From the NCBI RefSeq assembly GCF_020099275.1, contig NZ_CP083646.1, positions 2,542,001 through 2,606,000 on the forward strand: a stretch of 64,000 nucleotides of DNA. The letters run 5' to 3'. The number at the start of each line of letters is the position of its first letter. The stretch's first letter is position 1. The position numbers and the translations under genes were made by a program. Positions 1 to 9,456 of the stretch are shown one piece after another. The notes under the pieces were generated by a model. It was given only the letters and a program-made list of their open reading frames with translations. It was not told where the DNA came from and did not search any database. The stretch is from Corynebacterium falsenii. GTDB taxonomy: Bacteria > Actinomycetota > Actinomycetes > Mycobacteriales > Mycobacteriaceae.

Positions 1-936
1 GCCGTCATCCGCATCGGCGAGCATGAAGTCGGCGGTCCAAATCAGCGGGATATTGTCGCCGCCGAGCTTCTGGGCGATGACCGGGCGAGCCTCGGCGAAC
101 ATGTCCACCAGCTCCTGCCATGCTTCCGGCTTGTCGTAGGTGTACTTCGCGCCGGAGAACAGGGTGGCGGAGAAGTTGTCACCGCCGGCTGCGGGCTTCT
201 TGTGCACCACAAAGACAGGGTGCGGACCCACGAGGAGGATGCGAATCTCGCCCTCGACGATGCGGGGCATGAAGCGCATGTCTACGAGCATGCCGTTGTC
301 GCCCACGATGTACTGGTCGCAGAAGTCCATGAACTCGCCGAGCTCGCGAATCTCGGTGTGGTTGTCCACGGCTTCGGTGCACTTCAGCTTGGTGTCCAGC
401 GGCAATTCGGTGCCGGGCTCAACGGACTTGGCCAGCTCCTTGTCCTCGAGCTGCACGCGCCAGATGCCGGAGCCGGTGGAGCCACGGTTCTGCTTGAGCA
501 CGCGCTCGCCGTAGGACAGGGTCTTCGGGAAGGTCTTGTGGAACTCTTCCACGGTGTAGTACGCCGCGGTGTCCTCAGGAACCAGGTCGGTCTTGTTGAG
601 CTTGACCAGCGCATCCTTGGCGCCGTATGCCATCATCTCTTCCGGAGTGGACATGCCCACCAAGCCGGCTTCGTTCGACAGCTTGGTCAGCATGTCGAAG
701 TAGCCCTTCTCGCCGCCGGGGATGTGTCCGGGGTTCACGCGGGAAATGTAGGCATCGTAGTTCTTCGAGACCTCGTCGTAGATCTCGTCGGCCTTGTTCG
801 GGTCGAAGTAGGTTACTTCTGCGCCCCAGCCCTTGTCGCGGATGGCTTCGACGATGGGCATGGTGTCCTTGCGGTGCCCATCCTCCCCCTTGTCATTTCC
901 GCCCTCAACTTCAAAAACAACAATATTCTTATGCAA
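1..936 (-). CDS. Cj0069-like ATP-grasp-type protein (partial, C-terminus off the window)
   Basis: The 312 visible codons run off the left edge. The N-terminus (HKNIVVFEVEGGNDKG, then GHRKDTMPIV) and the later block VLKQNRGSTGSGIWRV resemble the poorly characterised Cj0069 family, which I regard as ATP-grasp related; no substrate can be named. I chose a TTG start at 936 because the reading frame opens with HKNIVVFE directly after it and an AAGGA/GGAGG ribosome binding site lies 7-12 bases upstream. It is transcribed divergently from the rhodanese gene across about 160 bases of relatively AT-rich DNA. Family assignment is from remembered similarity, so it is moderate; the ATP-grasp reading rests on the KQNRGSTGSG-type glycine-rich strand only. 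Confidence 0.6.
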   Translation of the reverse strand, partial: MHKNIVVFEVEGGNDKGEDGHRKDTMPIVEAIRDKGWGAEVTYFDPNKADEIYDEVSKNYDAYISRVNPGHIPGGEKGYFDMLTKLSNEAGLVGMSTPEEMMAYGAKDALVKLNKTDLVPEDTAAYYTVEEFHKTFPKTLSYGERVLKQNRGSTGSGIWRVQLEDKELAKSVEPGTELPLDTKLKCTEAVDNHTEIRELGEFMDFCDQYIVGDNGMLVDMRFMPRIVEGEIRILLVGPHPVFVVHKKPAAGGDNFSATLFSGAKYTYDKPEAWQELVDMFAEARPVIAQKLGGDNIPLIWTADFMLADADDG

Positions 937-1097
937 GGAACTGTCCTTCCTCCAGTGAGTGTTCCTACGCTTTTAAATATATGCCTGTTAAATATCTTCA
1001 GCACTCTGAGAAGAACGTGTGAGAGCAATATCGCTACCCCTATTACCCCTCGACGTGGCACGGGTTACAATCTTGTGTGATCGAAAGGCAGGCCCCC

Positions 1098-1973
1098 ATG
1101 GGAATTGAGCAGGACCCGAGCTCGCAATTGGACCAGTTCGCGGACAGAAACAAGCTGGTCACCAACGCGTGGCTTGGCGCGAAGCTGGGCACGCCCGGCT
1201 TGAAGGTCGTAGAAAGCGATGAGGATTCGCTGCTCTATGACATTGGCCACATCCCCACCGCTGTGCGCATCACCTGGGATCGTGAGCTGTCCGATTCCCT
1301 CATTCGCGATGTGATCAGCCCGGAAGACTTCGCCCGTCTCATGGATGACAAGGGCATCTCCCGGGACGATACCGTGGTCATCTACGGCGATTACTCGAAT
1401 CTCTGGGCGGTCTACACCCTGTGGATTTTCGAGTTGTTCGGCCACCCCGACGTTCGACTCCTCGATGGTGGCCGGGATGCGTGGATGCAGGAGGAGCGGG
1501 AAATCTCCTACGAGTTTCCCGTCTCCCGCGTCTCCGGCTACCCGGTGACGGATCGGGACGATGCCACGCACCGCATCTTCGTCGATGAGCTGCGGGATCA
1601 GGTGGAGTCCACGCAGATCCTCGATTTGCGCGATGCGGCCGATTTCAACGGCGAGGACACTGCCTCGGCGGCGGAGATCAGCCGTCGCGGCCACATCCCC
1701 GGCGCGGTGAAAATCAGCGCCGACGCCTCACTTCACCCCAACTCCCGGTTCCGATCGGTCGACCAGCTCCGTGCTGTCCACGAGGGCCTGGATCCCGAAC
1801 GACCCACCGTGGTCTATTGCAACAATGGCGGCCGCGCGGCCCAGGAGTGGTTCGTGCTGCGTTACCTGTTGGGCTGGACCAATGTGCGCGTCTACGACGG
1901 CTCGTGGGTGGAGTGGGGCAACATGATGCGGATGCCGATTGAGCGGAAACACCAGGGTTATTCGATACGATAG
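1098..1973 (+). CDS. sseA: SseA-like thiosulfate sulfurtransferase (rhodanese)
   Basis: Two-domain rhodanese, about 291 aa, expected to transfer sulfane sulfur from a donor such as thiosulfate to a thiophilic acceptor. The N-terminal inactive-type domain carries VVESDEDSLLYDIGHIPTAVRITW and DDTVVIYGDYSNLWA, and the C-terminal domain has RGHIPGAVKI and the catalytic loop around Cys241. The loop reads CNNGGR, whereas mycobacterial SseA/CysA loops have CRIGER, so the first loop arginine is missing. I prefer the ATG at 1098 (GAAAGG about 9 bases upstream) over an in-frame GTG at 1077. It sits just upstream of accBC, as sseA precedes accA3 in mycobacteria. Cytoplasmic; no signal peptide. Confidence 0.88.
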   Translation: MGIEQDPSSQLDQFADRNKLVTNAWLGAKLGTPGLKVVESDEDSLLYDIGHIPTAVRITWDRELSDSLIRDVISPEDFARLMDDKGISRDDTVVIYGDYSNLWAVYTLWIFELFGHPDVRLLDGGRDAWMQEEREISYEFPVSRVSGYPVTDRDDATHRIFVDELRDQVESTQILDLRDAADFNGEDTASAAEISRRGHIPGAVKISADASLHPNSRFRSVDQLRAVHEGLDPERPTVVYCNNGGRAAQEWFVLRYLLGWTNVRVYDGSWVEWGNMMRMPIERKHQGYSIR

Positions 1974-2033
1974 GGCGCGTAGTAGCGTCTATACGTTAGC
2001 CACAAGCAATTCACTGACACTGGAGGACAACAG

Positions 2034-3827
2034 GTGACCGATAACGCTGGCAGGATCACGAAGGTTCTGATCGCCAACCGGGGCGAGATTGCCATCCGAG
2101 TGATCCGCGCTGCACGCGACGAAGGTATCGCCAGCGTTGCCGTGTACGCGGAACCGGACGCAGATGCCCCGTTTGTGCGCATGGCCGACGAGGCATTCGC
2201 GCTGGGCGGTCAGACGTCCGCGGAGTCGTACCTCGACATCGACAAGGTCATCAACGCCGCTAAGGCCACCGGCGCGGACGCTGTGCATCCTGGTTATGGC
2301 TTCCTGTCGGAGAATGCCGACTTCGCCCAGGCCGTCGAGGATGCCGGGCTGACGTGGATCGGCCCCAGCCCGGAGGCGATCCGAAAGCTCGGCGATAAGG
2401 TCACCGCCCGCAACATCGCCACCGCCGTGGACGCGCCCATGGCCCCCGGCACGAAGGAGCCGGTCAAGGATGCCGATGAGGTGGTGGAGTTCGCCCGCAC
2501 CCACGGCCTGCCGGTCGCCGTGAAGGCCGCGTTCGGCGGCGGCGGTCGCGGCATGAAGGTGGCCTACACCATCGAGGAGATCCCAGACCTGTTCGAGTCC
2601 GCCACGCGCGAGGCCATCACCGCATTCGGCCGCGGCGAGTGCTACGTGGAGCGTTACCTCGATAAGGCTCGCCACGTGGAGGCCCAGGTGGTCGCCGATA
2701 AGCACGGCAACATTGTGGTGGCCTCCACCCGCGATTGCTCGCTGCAGCGCCGCTTCCAGAAGCTCGTGGAGGAGGCCCCCGCGCCCTTCCTCACCAAGGA
2801 GCAGAACAAGCGGATCTACGAGTCCGCCAAGGCCATCTGCTCGGAGGCCGGGTACTACGGCGCCGGCACAGTGGAGTACCTCGTGGGTTCGGACGGGCTC
2901 ATCAGCTTCCTCGAGGTCAATACCCGCCTGCAGGTGGAGCACCCCGTCACGGAGCAGGTCACGGGCTGGGATCTCGTCCGCGAGCAGTTCCGCATCGCCA
3001 ACGGCCTGCCGCTGTCCCGCACCGAAGACCCCGCCATCTCCGGCCATGCCATCGAATTCCGCATCAACGGCGAGGATGCCGCGCAGGACTTCATGCCAGC
3101 CCCCGGCCGTATTCAGCGATACAGCGAGCCCTCCGGCCCGGGCGTGCGCATGGATTCTGGCATCGAGGAAGGCTCCGTGATCGGCGGGCAGTTCGATTCG
3201 ATGCTCGCCAAGCTCATCGTCACCGGACAGGATCGTGACGAGGCCCTGGCCCGTTCCCGCCGCGCGCTCAGCGAGTACGTGGTCGAGGGCCTGCCCACCG
3301 TCATCCCCTTCCACCAAGCCGTACTCAACGATCCGGCATTCACCGCCGCCGAGGGGCACTTTGGGGTGTACACCCGCTGGATCGAGGAGGAGTGGAACAA
3401 CACCATCGCCCCGTACGAGGATCCGCTGGACATCGCTGACGCGACCGATGCCGCCCTGCCCAAGGAGACCATCGTGGTGGAGATCGATGGTCGCCGCGTG
3501 GAGGTCGTGGTGCCGGGTGAGTTGCTCGCGGCTCGCGGCAGCGTGCAGCGTGCCCGCAAGCGCCGGGCCGATGCCGGGGATATCGCCATCACCGGCGATA
3601 CCGTCGCTGCCCCCATGCAGGGCACCGTCATCAAGGTGGATGTCGCCGAAGGCGACCAGGTCGCCGAGGGTGACACTATTCTTGTTCTCGAGGCCATGAA
3701 GATGGAGAACGCGGTCAAGGCGCACAAGTCGGGTGTGATCACTTCCCTGACGATCAGCGCCGGCGATGGCGTCACCAAAAATCAGGCGCTGCTCGACATT
3801 GCCGATCCAGAGGACGAAACCGCATGA
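2034..3827 (+). CDS. accBC: acyl-CoA carboxylase alpha subunit: biotin carboxylase fused to BCCP
   Basis: 597 aa. It carboxylates its own biotin with ATP and bicarbonate and hands the carboxyl group to AccD-type beta subunits for malonyl-CoA and, in mycolate producers, alkylmalonyl-CoA synthesis. Order: biotin carboxylase N-domain ([18 protein letters not shown], residues 9-27), ATP-grasp with glycine loop GGGGRGMK (168-175), carboxylase C-domain with [16 protein letters not shown], and a C-terminal biotinyl domain with EAMKMEN in which Lys556 is the biotinylation site. The GTG start at 2034 has GGAGG 7 bases upstream. The stop overlaps the next gene's ATG (ATGA), indicating translational coupling. 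Length and domain order match corynebacterial AccBC and mycobacterial AccA3. Confidence 0.97.
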   Translation: MTDNAGRITKVLIANRGEIAIRVIRAARDEGIASVAVYAEPDADAPFVRMADEAFALGGQTSAESYLDIDKVINAAKATGADAVHPGYGFLSENADFAQAVEDAGLTWIGPSPEAIRKLGDKVTARNIATAVDAPMAPGTKEPVKDADEVVEFARTHGLPVAVKAAFGGGGRGMKVAYTIEEIPDLFESATREAITAFGRGECYVERYLDKARHVEAQVVADKHGNIVVASTRDCSLQRRFQKLVEEAPAPFLTKEQNKRIYESAKAICSEAGYYGAGTVEYLVGSDGLISFLEVNTRLQVEHPVTEQVTGWDLVREQFRIANGLPLSRTEDPAISGHAIEFRINGEDAAQDFMPAPGRIQRYSEPSGPGVRMDSGIEEGSVIGGQFDSMLAKLIVTGQDRDEALARSRRALSEYVVEGLPTVIPFHQAVLNDPAFTAAEGHFGVYTRWIEEEWNNTIAPYEDPLDIADATDAALPKETIVVEIDGRRVEVVVPGELLAARGSVQRARKRRADAGDIAITGDTVAAPMQGTVIKVDVAEGDQVAEGDTILVLEAMKMENAVKAHKSGVITSLTISAGDGVTKNQALLDIADPEDETA

Positions 3828-4363
3828 CCCACGAGACCCCCGAACCCACCCCGACCAAACGCCGTGGTGTGCTGCCGAAAAGCACCCTTGCCCTCGGCAT
3901 TGGCTTGCTGATCGTTGCCTTCGTCGCCGGCCTGGTTGCCACGATGAACGTAAAGAACTTCTCCGAGGGCTACGACGTTCAGGCGAACAAGCAGTACTAC
4001 CTGCTGGCAAACAAGGAGGCTCTGTCCTCGACGTACTGCCAGCCGCTGGACGCCAACGGCCAGGACGTCAGCTCCGCGATCGAGGATGCGCAGCCCACGG
4101 TCGATGGCGATAACTTGAGCATCGACAACATCGCGCTTCCGTTCGCCTCGCCCAAGGGCGTGTACGCCACGGTGGCCTTCAACAAGAACATCCCCGGCGC
4201 TCGCTACGTGTGCGATAAGGGCACGAACTACATCTCCACGTTTTCTGCCGGCACCCTGCAGGCGCTGCGGTGGGTCACGATGCTCGCCGGTGGCGCCGGC
4301 ATCGCCATGCTGCTGATCGCGCTGTTCACGCAGCTGGCGCGCAGGGACGCTGCCGATGGTTGA
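3824..4363 (+). CDS. conserved-type two-TM membrane protein of unknown function
   Basis: 179 aa, not recognised. A Pro/Thr-rich basic N-terminus (ending [10 protein letters not shown]) precedes a first membrane segment at about 21-40; a roughly 105-residue region follows; a second membrane segment lies at about 150-170 and ends in a short basic tail ([10 protein letters not shown]). The topology suggests an extracytoplasmic central domain with two cysteines (Cys72, Cys130) that could form a disulfide. The start overlaps the accBC stop by four bases and its own end overlaps the glpK start by eight, so it is translationally coupled on both sides. A role linked to lipid or glycerol metabolism would be inference from position only. 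Confidence 0.8.
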   Translation: MTHETPEPTPTKRRGVLPKSTLALGIGLLIVAFVAGLVATMNVKNFSEGYDVQANKQYYLLANKEALSSTYCQPLDANGQDVSSAIEDAQPTVDGDNLSIDNIALPFASPKGVYATVAFNKNIPGARYVCDKGTNYISTFSAGTLQALRWVTMLAGGAGIAMLLIALFTQLARRDAADG

Positions 4364-5960
4364 TCATCTGGCCAACCAACTCACCGGAACGCTCGCGAAG
4401 TGGACGAAGTCCAAGCGCGGCTACGTGATGTCTGTTGACCAGGGCACCACGTCCACGCGGTGCATCATATTCGACGCCAAAGGCTGCATCGTCTCGGTGA
4501 GTCAACTGGAGCACAAGCAGATTTTTCCGGAGCCCGGCTGGGTGGAGCATGACCCGGATGAGATCCGGAAGAATAGCCGCCGCGTGATGGCCGATGCCGC
4601 AGCGCGGGCCGATATCTCGGCCGACGAGATCGCGGCGGTGGGGATCACGAACCAGCGCGAAACCACGGTGGTGTGGGACCGCGAGACTGGCAAGCCAGTG
4701 TACAACGCGATCGTGTGGCAGGATACGCGCACGGACGAGATCGTGGACGGCCTCAGTGACGAGCAGAAGCAGATGTTCCTCGAGCGCACGGGTCTGCCGG
4801 CCTCGACGTATTTCAGTGGTCCGAAGATCCGCTGGATCTTGGACAATGTGGAGGGCGTGCGGGAGCGCGCGGAGAACGGCGAGCTGGCGTTTGGCACGAT
4901 CGATTCGTGGCTGATCTGGGAGTTCACGCGGCGCTCGCGCAGAGGCGGGAAGGCCGAGGAATCCCAGGGGCGGGCGCAGCACGTCACGGATGTGACCAAT
5001 GCATCTCGCACAATGCTCATGGACTTAAAGACCCAGAAGTGGGATCCGGAGCTGTGCGAGGCACTGGGGATCCCGATGAGCATGCTGCCGGAGATTGTCA
5101 GTTCCTCCGAGGTGGTCGGAAAGATCCGGCGCACCGGGCCGGTGCAGGGCGTGCCAATCAGCGGCATTCTCGGCGACCAGCAGGCCGCGACGTTCGGCCA
5201 GGCGTGTTTGGAGCCGGGCGAGGCGAAGAACACCTATGGCACGGGCAACTTCCTGCTGCTCAACACGGGCACGGAGCCGCAGTGGTCGGAGCACGGCTTG
5301 ATTACCACCATCGCCTACCGGATCGGCAACTCCCCCGCGGTCTACGCCCTGGAGGGGTCGATCGCGGTGACGGGGTCGTTGGTGCAGTGGCTGCGGGACA
5401 ACCTGGGGTTCTTCAACAAGGCCGAGGAGATCGAGCCGCTGGCACGGTCCGTGAAGGATAACGGTGGCTGCTACGTGGTGCCAGCGTTTTCCGGCCTGCT
5501 GGCGCCGCATTGGCGCCCGGAGGCGCGCGGCGTGATCGCGGGGTTGACGCGCTATGTCACCAAGGCCCACATCGCACGGGCCGCGCTTGAGGCCACGGCG
5601 TTCCAGACACGCGAGGTCGTGGAGGCATTAAACGCCGATTCGGGTGTGCCGCTGACCTGTTTGAAGGTCGATGGGGGCATGGTGGCCAACTCGCTGCTCA
5701 TGCAGTTCCAGGCCGATCAGCTGGGCGTGCCAGTGATTGTCCCCAAGGTGTCGGAGACCACGGCACTGGGTGCGGCCTATGCCGCCGGTTTGGCCGTGGG
5801 CTTCTTCTCGGACCTCGATGAGATCCGATCACTGTGGAAAGAGGAGCACACCTATACTCCCGAGGCCGATAAAGACGAGCGAGATCATGCCTTCGCCAAC
5901 TGGAACGAGGCGGTCACGCGCACGTTCGGCTGGGCGACGGCCACGAAGCGCCGAGGTTAG
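4356..5960 (+). CDS. glpK: glycerol kinase
   Basis: 534 aa FGGY-family kinase that phosphorylates glycerol to sn-glycerol 3-phosphate. Diagnostic blocks are [18 protein letters not shown] (from about residue 23), [59 protein letters not shown] and TYGTGNF. The start at 4356 lies inside the preceding gene with AGGGA 8 bases upstream; it gives an N-terminus about 20 residues longer than usual. A basic insertion of roughly a dozen residues ([17 protein letters not shown]) sits just before [12 protein letters not shown], where most GlpK proteins have a short loop. The product feeds phospholipid synthesis, consistent with coupling to the accBC cluster. It ends four bases into the convergent marR gene. 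Confidence 0.96.
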   Translation: MVDHLANQLTGTLAKWTKSKRGYVMSVDQGTTSTRCIIFDAKGCIVSVSQLEHKQIFPEPGWVEHDPDEIRKNSRRVMADAAARADISADEIAAVGITNQRETTVVWDRETGKPVYNAIVWQDTRTDEIVDGLSDEQKQMFLERTGLPASTYFSGPKIRWILDNVEGVRERAENGELAFGTIDSWLIWEFTRRSRRGGKAEESQGRAQHVTDVTNASRTMLMDLKTQKWDPELCEALGIPMSMLPEIVSSSEVVGKIRRTGPVQGVPISGILGDQQAATFGQACLEPGEAKNTYGTGNFLLLNTGTEPQWSEHGLITTIAYRIGNSPAVYALEGSIAVTGSLVQWLRDNLGFFNKAEEIEPLARSVKDNGGCYVVPAFSGLLAPHWRPEARGVIAGLTRYVTKAHIARAALEATAFQTREVVEALNADSGVPLTCLKVDGGMVANSLLMQFQADQLGVPVIVPKVSETTALGAAYAAGLAVGFFSDLDEIRSLWKEEHTYTPEADKDERDHAFANWNEAVTRTFGWATATKRRG

Positions 5961-6394
5961 CGCACGTCTCGCAGCACGGCGTCGAGGAGGGGCAGCGCCT
6001 CAGAGAGTTGGCGACGCTCGTCGGCGGTGAGGTTTCGTTCGAGCTGCTGGGTGAGCCAGTCGTTGCGGCTCGCGCGCACGTCGCGCAGCATGATCGCGCC
6101 CGCGTCCGTGAGGCGTAGTTCGTGGCGGCGCTTGTCCTCGGCGTCCTGGTGCACGTCGACGAGGCCGGCTTCGCGGAGCTGGCTGACGGTCTTGTTCATC
6201 GACTGCGGGCGTACGTGCTCGAGGCGGGCGAGCTCGGCGCTGGTGAGGCCGGGCGTGGTGTTGAGGTACGCGAGAACGGTCTCCTGCCCGGGTGGCAGCT
6301 TTTCTGCCACGTAGGGCTCGGTGCGGAAGGCGCGAAGGTAGGCACCGACGAGTGCACGGATATTCTTGGACAGTTCTTGGGCACTGCTGGACAT
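5957..6394 (-). CDS. MarR-family transcriptional regulator
   Basis: 145 aa winged-helix regulator. The DNA-binding part runs through [24 protein letters not shown] (about 50-73) and the wing through [16 protein letters not shown], the D-x-R-x(3-4)-LT signature of MarR proteins. It is divergent from the ABC-2-like membrane protein at 6480, the usual arrangement when a MarR protein represses a neighbouring export gene and itself. The intergenic region contains a CTGATCAG palindrome. The ligand is unknown. Its 3' end overlaps the convergent glpK stop by four bases. Confidence 0.9.
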   Translation of the reverse strand: MSSSAQELSKNIRALVGAYLRAFRTEPYVAEKLPPGQETVLAYLNTTPGLTSAELARLEHVRPQSMNKTVSQLREAGLVDVHQDAEDKRRHELRLTDAGAIMLRDVRASRNDWLTQQLERNLTADERRQLSEALPLLDAVLRDVR

Positions 6395-6479
6395 ATTGAC
6401 AGCCTAACTGATCAGGTGTACTTAATACAGAGGCGGGTTGCCGCCGCACACCATTCACCCAACCCCCCGAAGGAAGTCC
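6395..6479. promoter_or_regulatory. divergent promoter/operator region between marR and the membrane-protein gene
   Basis: This 85-base gap must hold both divergent promoters. It contains the perfect 8-base palindrome CTGATCAG at 6408-6415, inside the broader sequence CCTAACTGATCAGG, 14 bases upstream of the marR start codon. That is a reasonable place for an autoregulatory MarR site, but the palindrome is short and was not compared with other loci. Confidence 0.3.
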
Positions 6480-7553
6480 GTGACCACCACCACGCCTGAA
6501 CGTCTGCCCCTCACGGCGGTCATGAACCACGCCCTTACCCCCATCATCATGGGCGTGCTGATGGCCCTGGCGTACTTTGGCGGCTTCCACAACCCGCAGC
6601 CACATGAGGTTCCCGTGGCGGTCGTCGGAGCACCGGACGTCGCAGGGCCGGTCAGCGCTGATCTCCAAGCGGTACTCAACGACAAGGTCGAACTGTCCAC
6701 CGTGCCCACCCCGGAGGAGGCGGAGAGCGAACTGCAGCACCTCACCTTGTCCGGGGCATTCATCCCCGGTGCGACGAGCAACACGCTCATGGTCGCCAGC
6801 GCCTCCTCGGAGTCGACCACCCAGGCCGTGGAGCGCATCTTCCGCGCCGTCTCCACGCAACAGGGCAAGATTCTGCAGGTCAAGGACTTAGCACCCCTCA
6901 ACGACAATGACCCGGTGGGGCAAAACGCCTTCTTCTACCTGGTGGCCCTTTCCGTGACGTCCTACGCCTGCTCGATCGCCATCGCCGCCGCCGGATCAAC
7001 CCGCACGTTCTGGGAGCGCATCCTCCTCGGCGCGGCTGCAGCCCTAGGCATCTCGGCGCTTATGACGATCATCGCCAGCGCCGGATTCGGGATGTTCGCC
7101 GGGCACCGCCTGGCCATCTTCGGGCTGACGTGGCTGTACTCCACGGCGGTGATGTTCTTCGGCATCGGCATGCACCCCATCTTCAAGCGCTTCTCCACCC
7201 TCGTCTTTGCCACCTGCTTCGTGGGCCTGAACTTCACCTCCAGCGGCGGGGTGTTCGAGCCGGTCATGCAGCCGGGATTCTTCGGATGGCTGCACGATTT
7301 CTGGATCGGCGCCGGGTTCTCCGAGGCAGCCAAGAAGGTGATGTACTTCCCCGACGTAACGATGGGAGCGCAGATGTCCATCCTGTTCGGCTGGTTGGTG
7401 CTGGGCGTGATTGCGCTGGTAGCCGGATACTCCACCGAACGCCACCAGCACACCGTGGAATACCTCCGCGTGGCCGTGGAGGACGGGCACCGTCAGCGAG
7501 TAGAGGTCGATTCCGCCACCGAGGAGGAACTCGAGAGCGACGTCGCCGTGTAA
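6480..7553 (+). CDS. ABC-2/YhgE-like multi-spanning membrane protein
   Basis: 357 aa. One N-terminal membrane segment (about residues 16-34) is followed by an extracytoplasmic domain of about 120 residues, then five or six hydrophobic segments from about residue 150 and a hydrophilic acidic tail (EEELESDVAV). This one-plus-large-loop-plus-cluster topology is typical of ABC-2 permease-like and YhgE/Pip-like proteins; no ATPase gene is adjacent. I chose the GTG at 6480 because AAGGA lies five bases upstream; an in-frame ATG at 6438 has no ribosome binding site. Divergence from a MarR gene suggests an inducible envelope or efflux function, which is inference. Confidence 0.65.
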   Translation: MTTTTPERLPLTAVMNHALTPIIMGVLMALAYFGGFHNPQPHEVPVAVVGAPDVAGPVSADLQAVLNDKVELSTVPTPEEAESELQHLTLSGAFIPGATSNTLMVASASSESTTQAVERIFRAVSTQQGKILQVKDLAPLNDNDPVGQNAFFYLVALSVTSYACSIAIAAAGSTRTFWERILLGAAAALGISALMTIIASAGFGMFAGHRLAIFGLTWLYSTAVMFFGIGMHPIFKRFSTLVFATCFVGLNFTSSGGVFEPVMQPGFFGWLHDFWIGAGFSEAAKKVMYFPDVTMGAQMSILFGWLVLGVIALVAGYSTERHQHTVEYLRVAVEDGHRQRVEVDSATEEELESDVAV

Positions 7554-7606
7554 CGCCATGCGACAACACCTAACGGTGTACGTAGAAATCTATTAGACTG
7601 TGGCTT

Positions 7607-8188
7607 ATGCCCGCCGAGAAGCCAGGAATCCGCGTCAGTGATCAAGAACGCTCCGATGCCATGTCCGCCCTGGGGGCACACTTTGCTCAGGGACGGCTCG
7701 ACATCGTCGAATACGAAGAGCGCATAACCACCGCCACGGCGGCGCGCAGCCGCCACGAGCTCGACGAGCTCTTCTACGACCTTCCTCCCCTCACCGCGCA
7801 GGCGGACCTCGTTCCGTTCTACTCGGCGGCGGAAATCGAAAAGGCGCACCAGCGCGGTGCCAAGCCGAAGCTCGGAATCACGCTATTGAGCATAATCGTC
7901 GCCCTCGCGGGAATCATCGCTACCAGCGCGATGCCCAACGCAGACGCCTGGGGAGCCGCATTCGTGCTGCTACCGCCTGCAGTCTTCGTGCTGCTCTACG
8001 TCATGAAGGTCGGCCCGGAATCGTGGCACGCGCCGAGCCCGAAGCAGCTGGATCGCCAGCGCCTCGCCGCACTCCGCGCGGAGCACCGCTTCCAAAAGGA
8101 ACAGCAGCGCCAACTGCGCAGGCAGAAGACCGATCAGCTGCAACAGCAGGTGCTCAGCTACGCGGAAAAGCGGCTGTTCAAGAACTAG
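7607..8188 (+). CDS. DUF1707 domain membrane protein
   Basis: 193 aa. The N-terminal motif IRVSDQERSDAMSALGAHFAQGRLDIVEYEERI (about 9-41), continuing to HELDELFYDLPPL, is the DUF1707 (SHOCT-like) domain common in Actinobacteria. Two hydrophobic segments follow (about 86-130), then a charged, glutamine-rich C-terminal stretch likely to form a coiled coil (RFQKEQQRQLRRQKTDQLQQ). Function unknown. The 3' end overlaps the convergent amidohydrolase stop by four bases. Confidence 0.85.
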   Translation: MPAEKPGIRVSDQERSDAMSALGAHFAQGRLDIVEYEERITTATAARSRHELDELFYDLPPLTAQADLVPFYSAAEIEKAHQRGAKPKLGITLLSIIVALAGIIATSAMPNADAWGAAFVLLPPAVFVLLYVMKVGPESWHAPSPKQLDRQRLAALRAEHRFQKEQQRQLRRQKTDQLQQQVLSYAEKRLFKN

Positions 8189-9387
8189 CGGAACTGATCG
8201 ATCACGCCGGCGAACAGGCGGATGCCCACGGTCAGCGCCCGCTCATCGAAGATAATGTCCGGCTGATGGAGATCCGGCTTCTCCCCCTGGCCGTTCCACG
8301 TACCCAGGCGCGCCATGGAGCCCGGGATGTGCTCCAAGTACCAGCTGAAATCCTCTCCACCCGAGGACTGCGGGGCCTCCCGCAGGGCGTTCGGATCCAC
8401 GGCCTTGACGGCCTCGGCAATGGCTGCACTGGAGGCGTCGTCGTTGGTGACCGGCGGCACGCCCTTCGTGTAGCGGATTTCCATCTGGGCTCCTGTGGGA
8501 GCCACGATCTGCTCCAGCAACTCGGTCAGCAGCGCCTGACCCTTGCGCCACACGCCCACCTCTGCGGTGCGGAACGTTCCCAGCAGGCGCACCTCCTGCG
8601 GGATCGCGTTGAAGGTGGAACCCCCGTTGATTGCGCCAAAGGTCACCACCGTGCCGGAGCGCGGATCCACCCGGCGCGCGAGGATGCCGGGAAGCTGCGT
8701 GGCAATAAGACCCGCGGCGTACACCAGGTCGGCCGTGAGGTGCGGGCGCGACGTGTGCCCGCCCGTGCCACGCAGGATGATCTCCACCACGTCACTGGCG
8801 GAGGTGATGGGGCCCGTGCGCACGCCAATCTCGCCCGTCTTCAGCTTCGGCTCGCAGTGGACGGCGAAGATGCGGCTAACGCCCTCCAGGGCACCCGCCG
8901 CGATGACCTGGGTCGCTCCCCCGTCCATAACCTCTTCGGCGGGCTGGAAGATCAATCGCACGCGCACCCCAAGGGAATCCTCCCCGTAGGTCGCCACGTA
9001 CTCCGCAAGGGCTCCCGCGAGACCCAAGACAATCGTGGTGTGCATATCGTGCCCACAGGCGTGCATGACACCCGGCACCTCGGAGGCACAATCTAAGCCC
9101 GTGACTTCGTTGAGCGGTAGGGCGTCGATATCCGCACGAAAAGCGATCATGTGCTCATCGGACGGTCCGATATCAACGGTCAGTCCCGTGGTGGAGGGCA
9201 GCGCCTCTGGGTGCAGCCCGAACCCACGCAGCGTCTCCAACAGAAACTCGGTGGTCTCGTGCTCCATGTGGGACAACTCCGGGTTGCGGTGCAGATGGCG
9301 GCGCCACTCCACCACGCGGTCGTGATTCCTCCCCAACCATTGGTTGACGAATGAAGCCACCGGCACTGTCGTCCCGCTCGTTTCCAC
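8185..9387 (-). CDS. M20-family amidohydrolase (AmiA/AmiB-like N-acyl-amino-acid hydrolase)
   Basis: 400 aa, dimetal M20D peptidase/amidohydrolase. Landmarks are HRNPELSHMEHET (about 33-45), the metal ligand block CGHDMHT (111-117), FQPAEEVMDGG, and SGGEDFSWYLEHIPG near the C-terminus; the dimerisation domain lies in between (GTGGHTSRPH). It likely hydrolyses N-acyl or peptide amides in the cytoplasm; the true substrate is unknown. It is divergent from the purine nucleoside phosphorylase gene, matching the mycobacterial order amiA1/amiB1-PNP-pmmB-upp, so this is the positional counterpart of those genes. Confidence 0.9.
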   Translation of the reverse strand: METSGTTVPVASFVNQWLGRNHDRVVEWRRHLHRNPELSHMEHETTEFLLETLRGFGLHPEALPSTTGLTVDIGPSDEHMIAFRADIDALPLNEVTGLDCASEVPGVMHACGHDMHTTIVLGLAGALAEYVATYGEDSLGVRVRLIFQPAEEVMDGGATQVIAAGALEGVSRIFAVHCEPKLKTGEIGVRTGPITSASDVVEIILRGTGGHTSRPHLTADLVYAAGLIATQLPGILARRVDPRSGTVVTFGAINGGSTFNAIPQEVRLLGTFRTAEVGVWRKGQALLTELLEQIVAPTGAQMEIRYTKGVPPVTNDDASSAAIAEAVKAVDPNALREAPQSSGGEDFSWYLEHIPGSMARLGTWNGQGEKPDLHQPDIIFDERALTVGIRLFAGVIDQFR

Positions 9388-9456
9388 GCTTATCCACTTC
9401 TTCCCGTTTTCGAACTGACCTATCCATACTACCGCCCTTGGGTATCCTTAATCTCT

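Noticed and set aside
1989..4010. 673-codon open frame antisense to accBC
   Set aside because: The opposite strand encodes an unmistakable AccBC with catalytic and biotinylation motifs; the antisense frame is a GC-rich codon-bias shadow with low-complexity composition.
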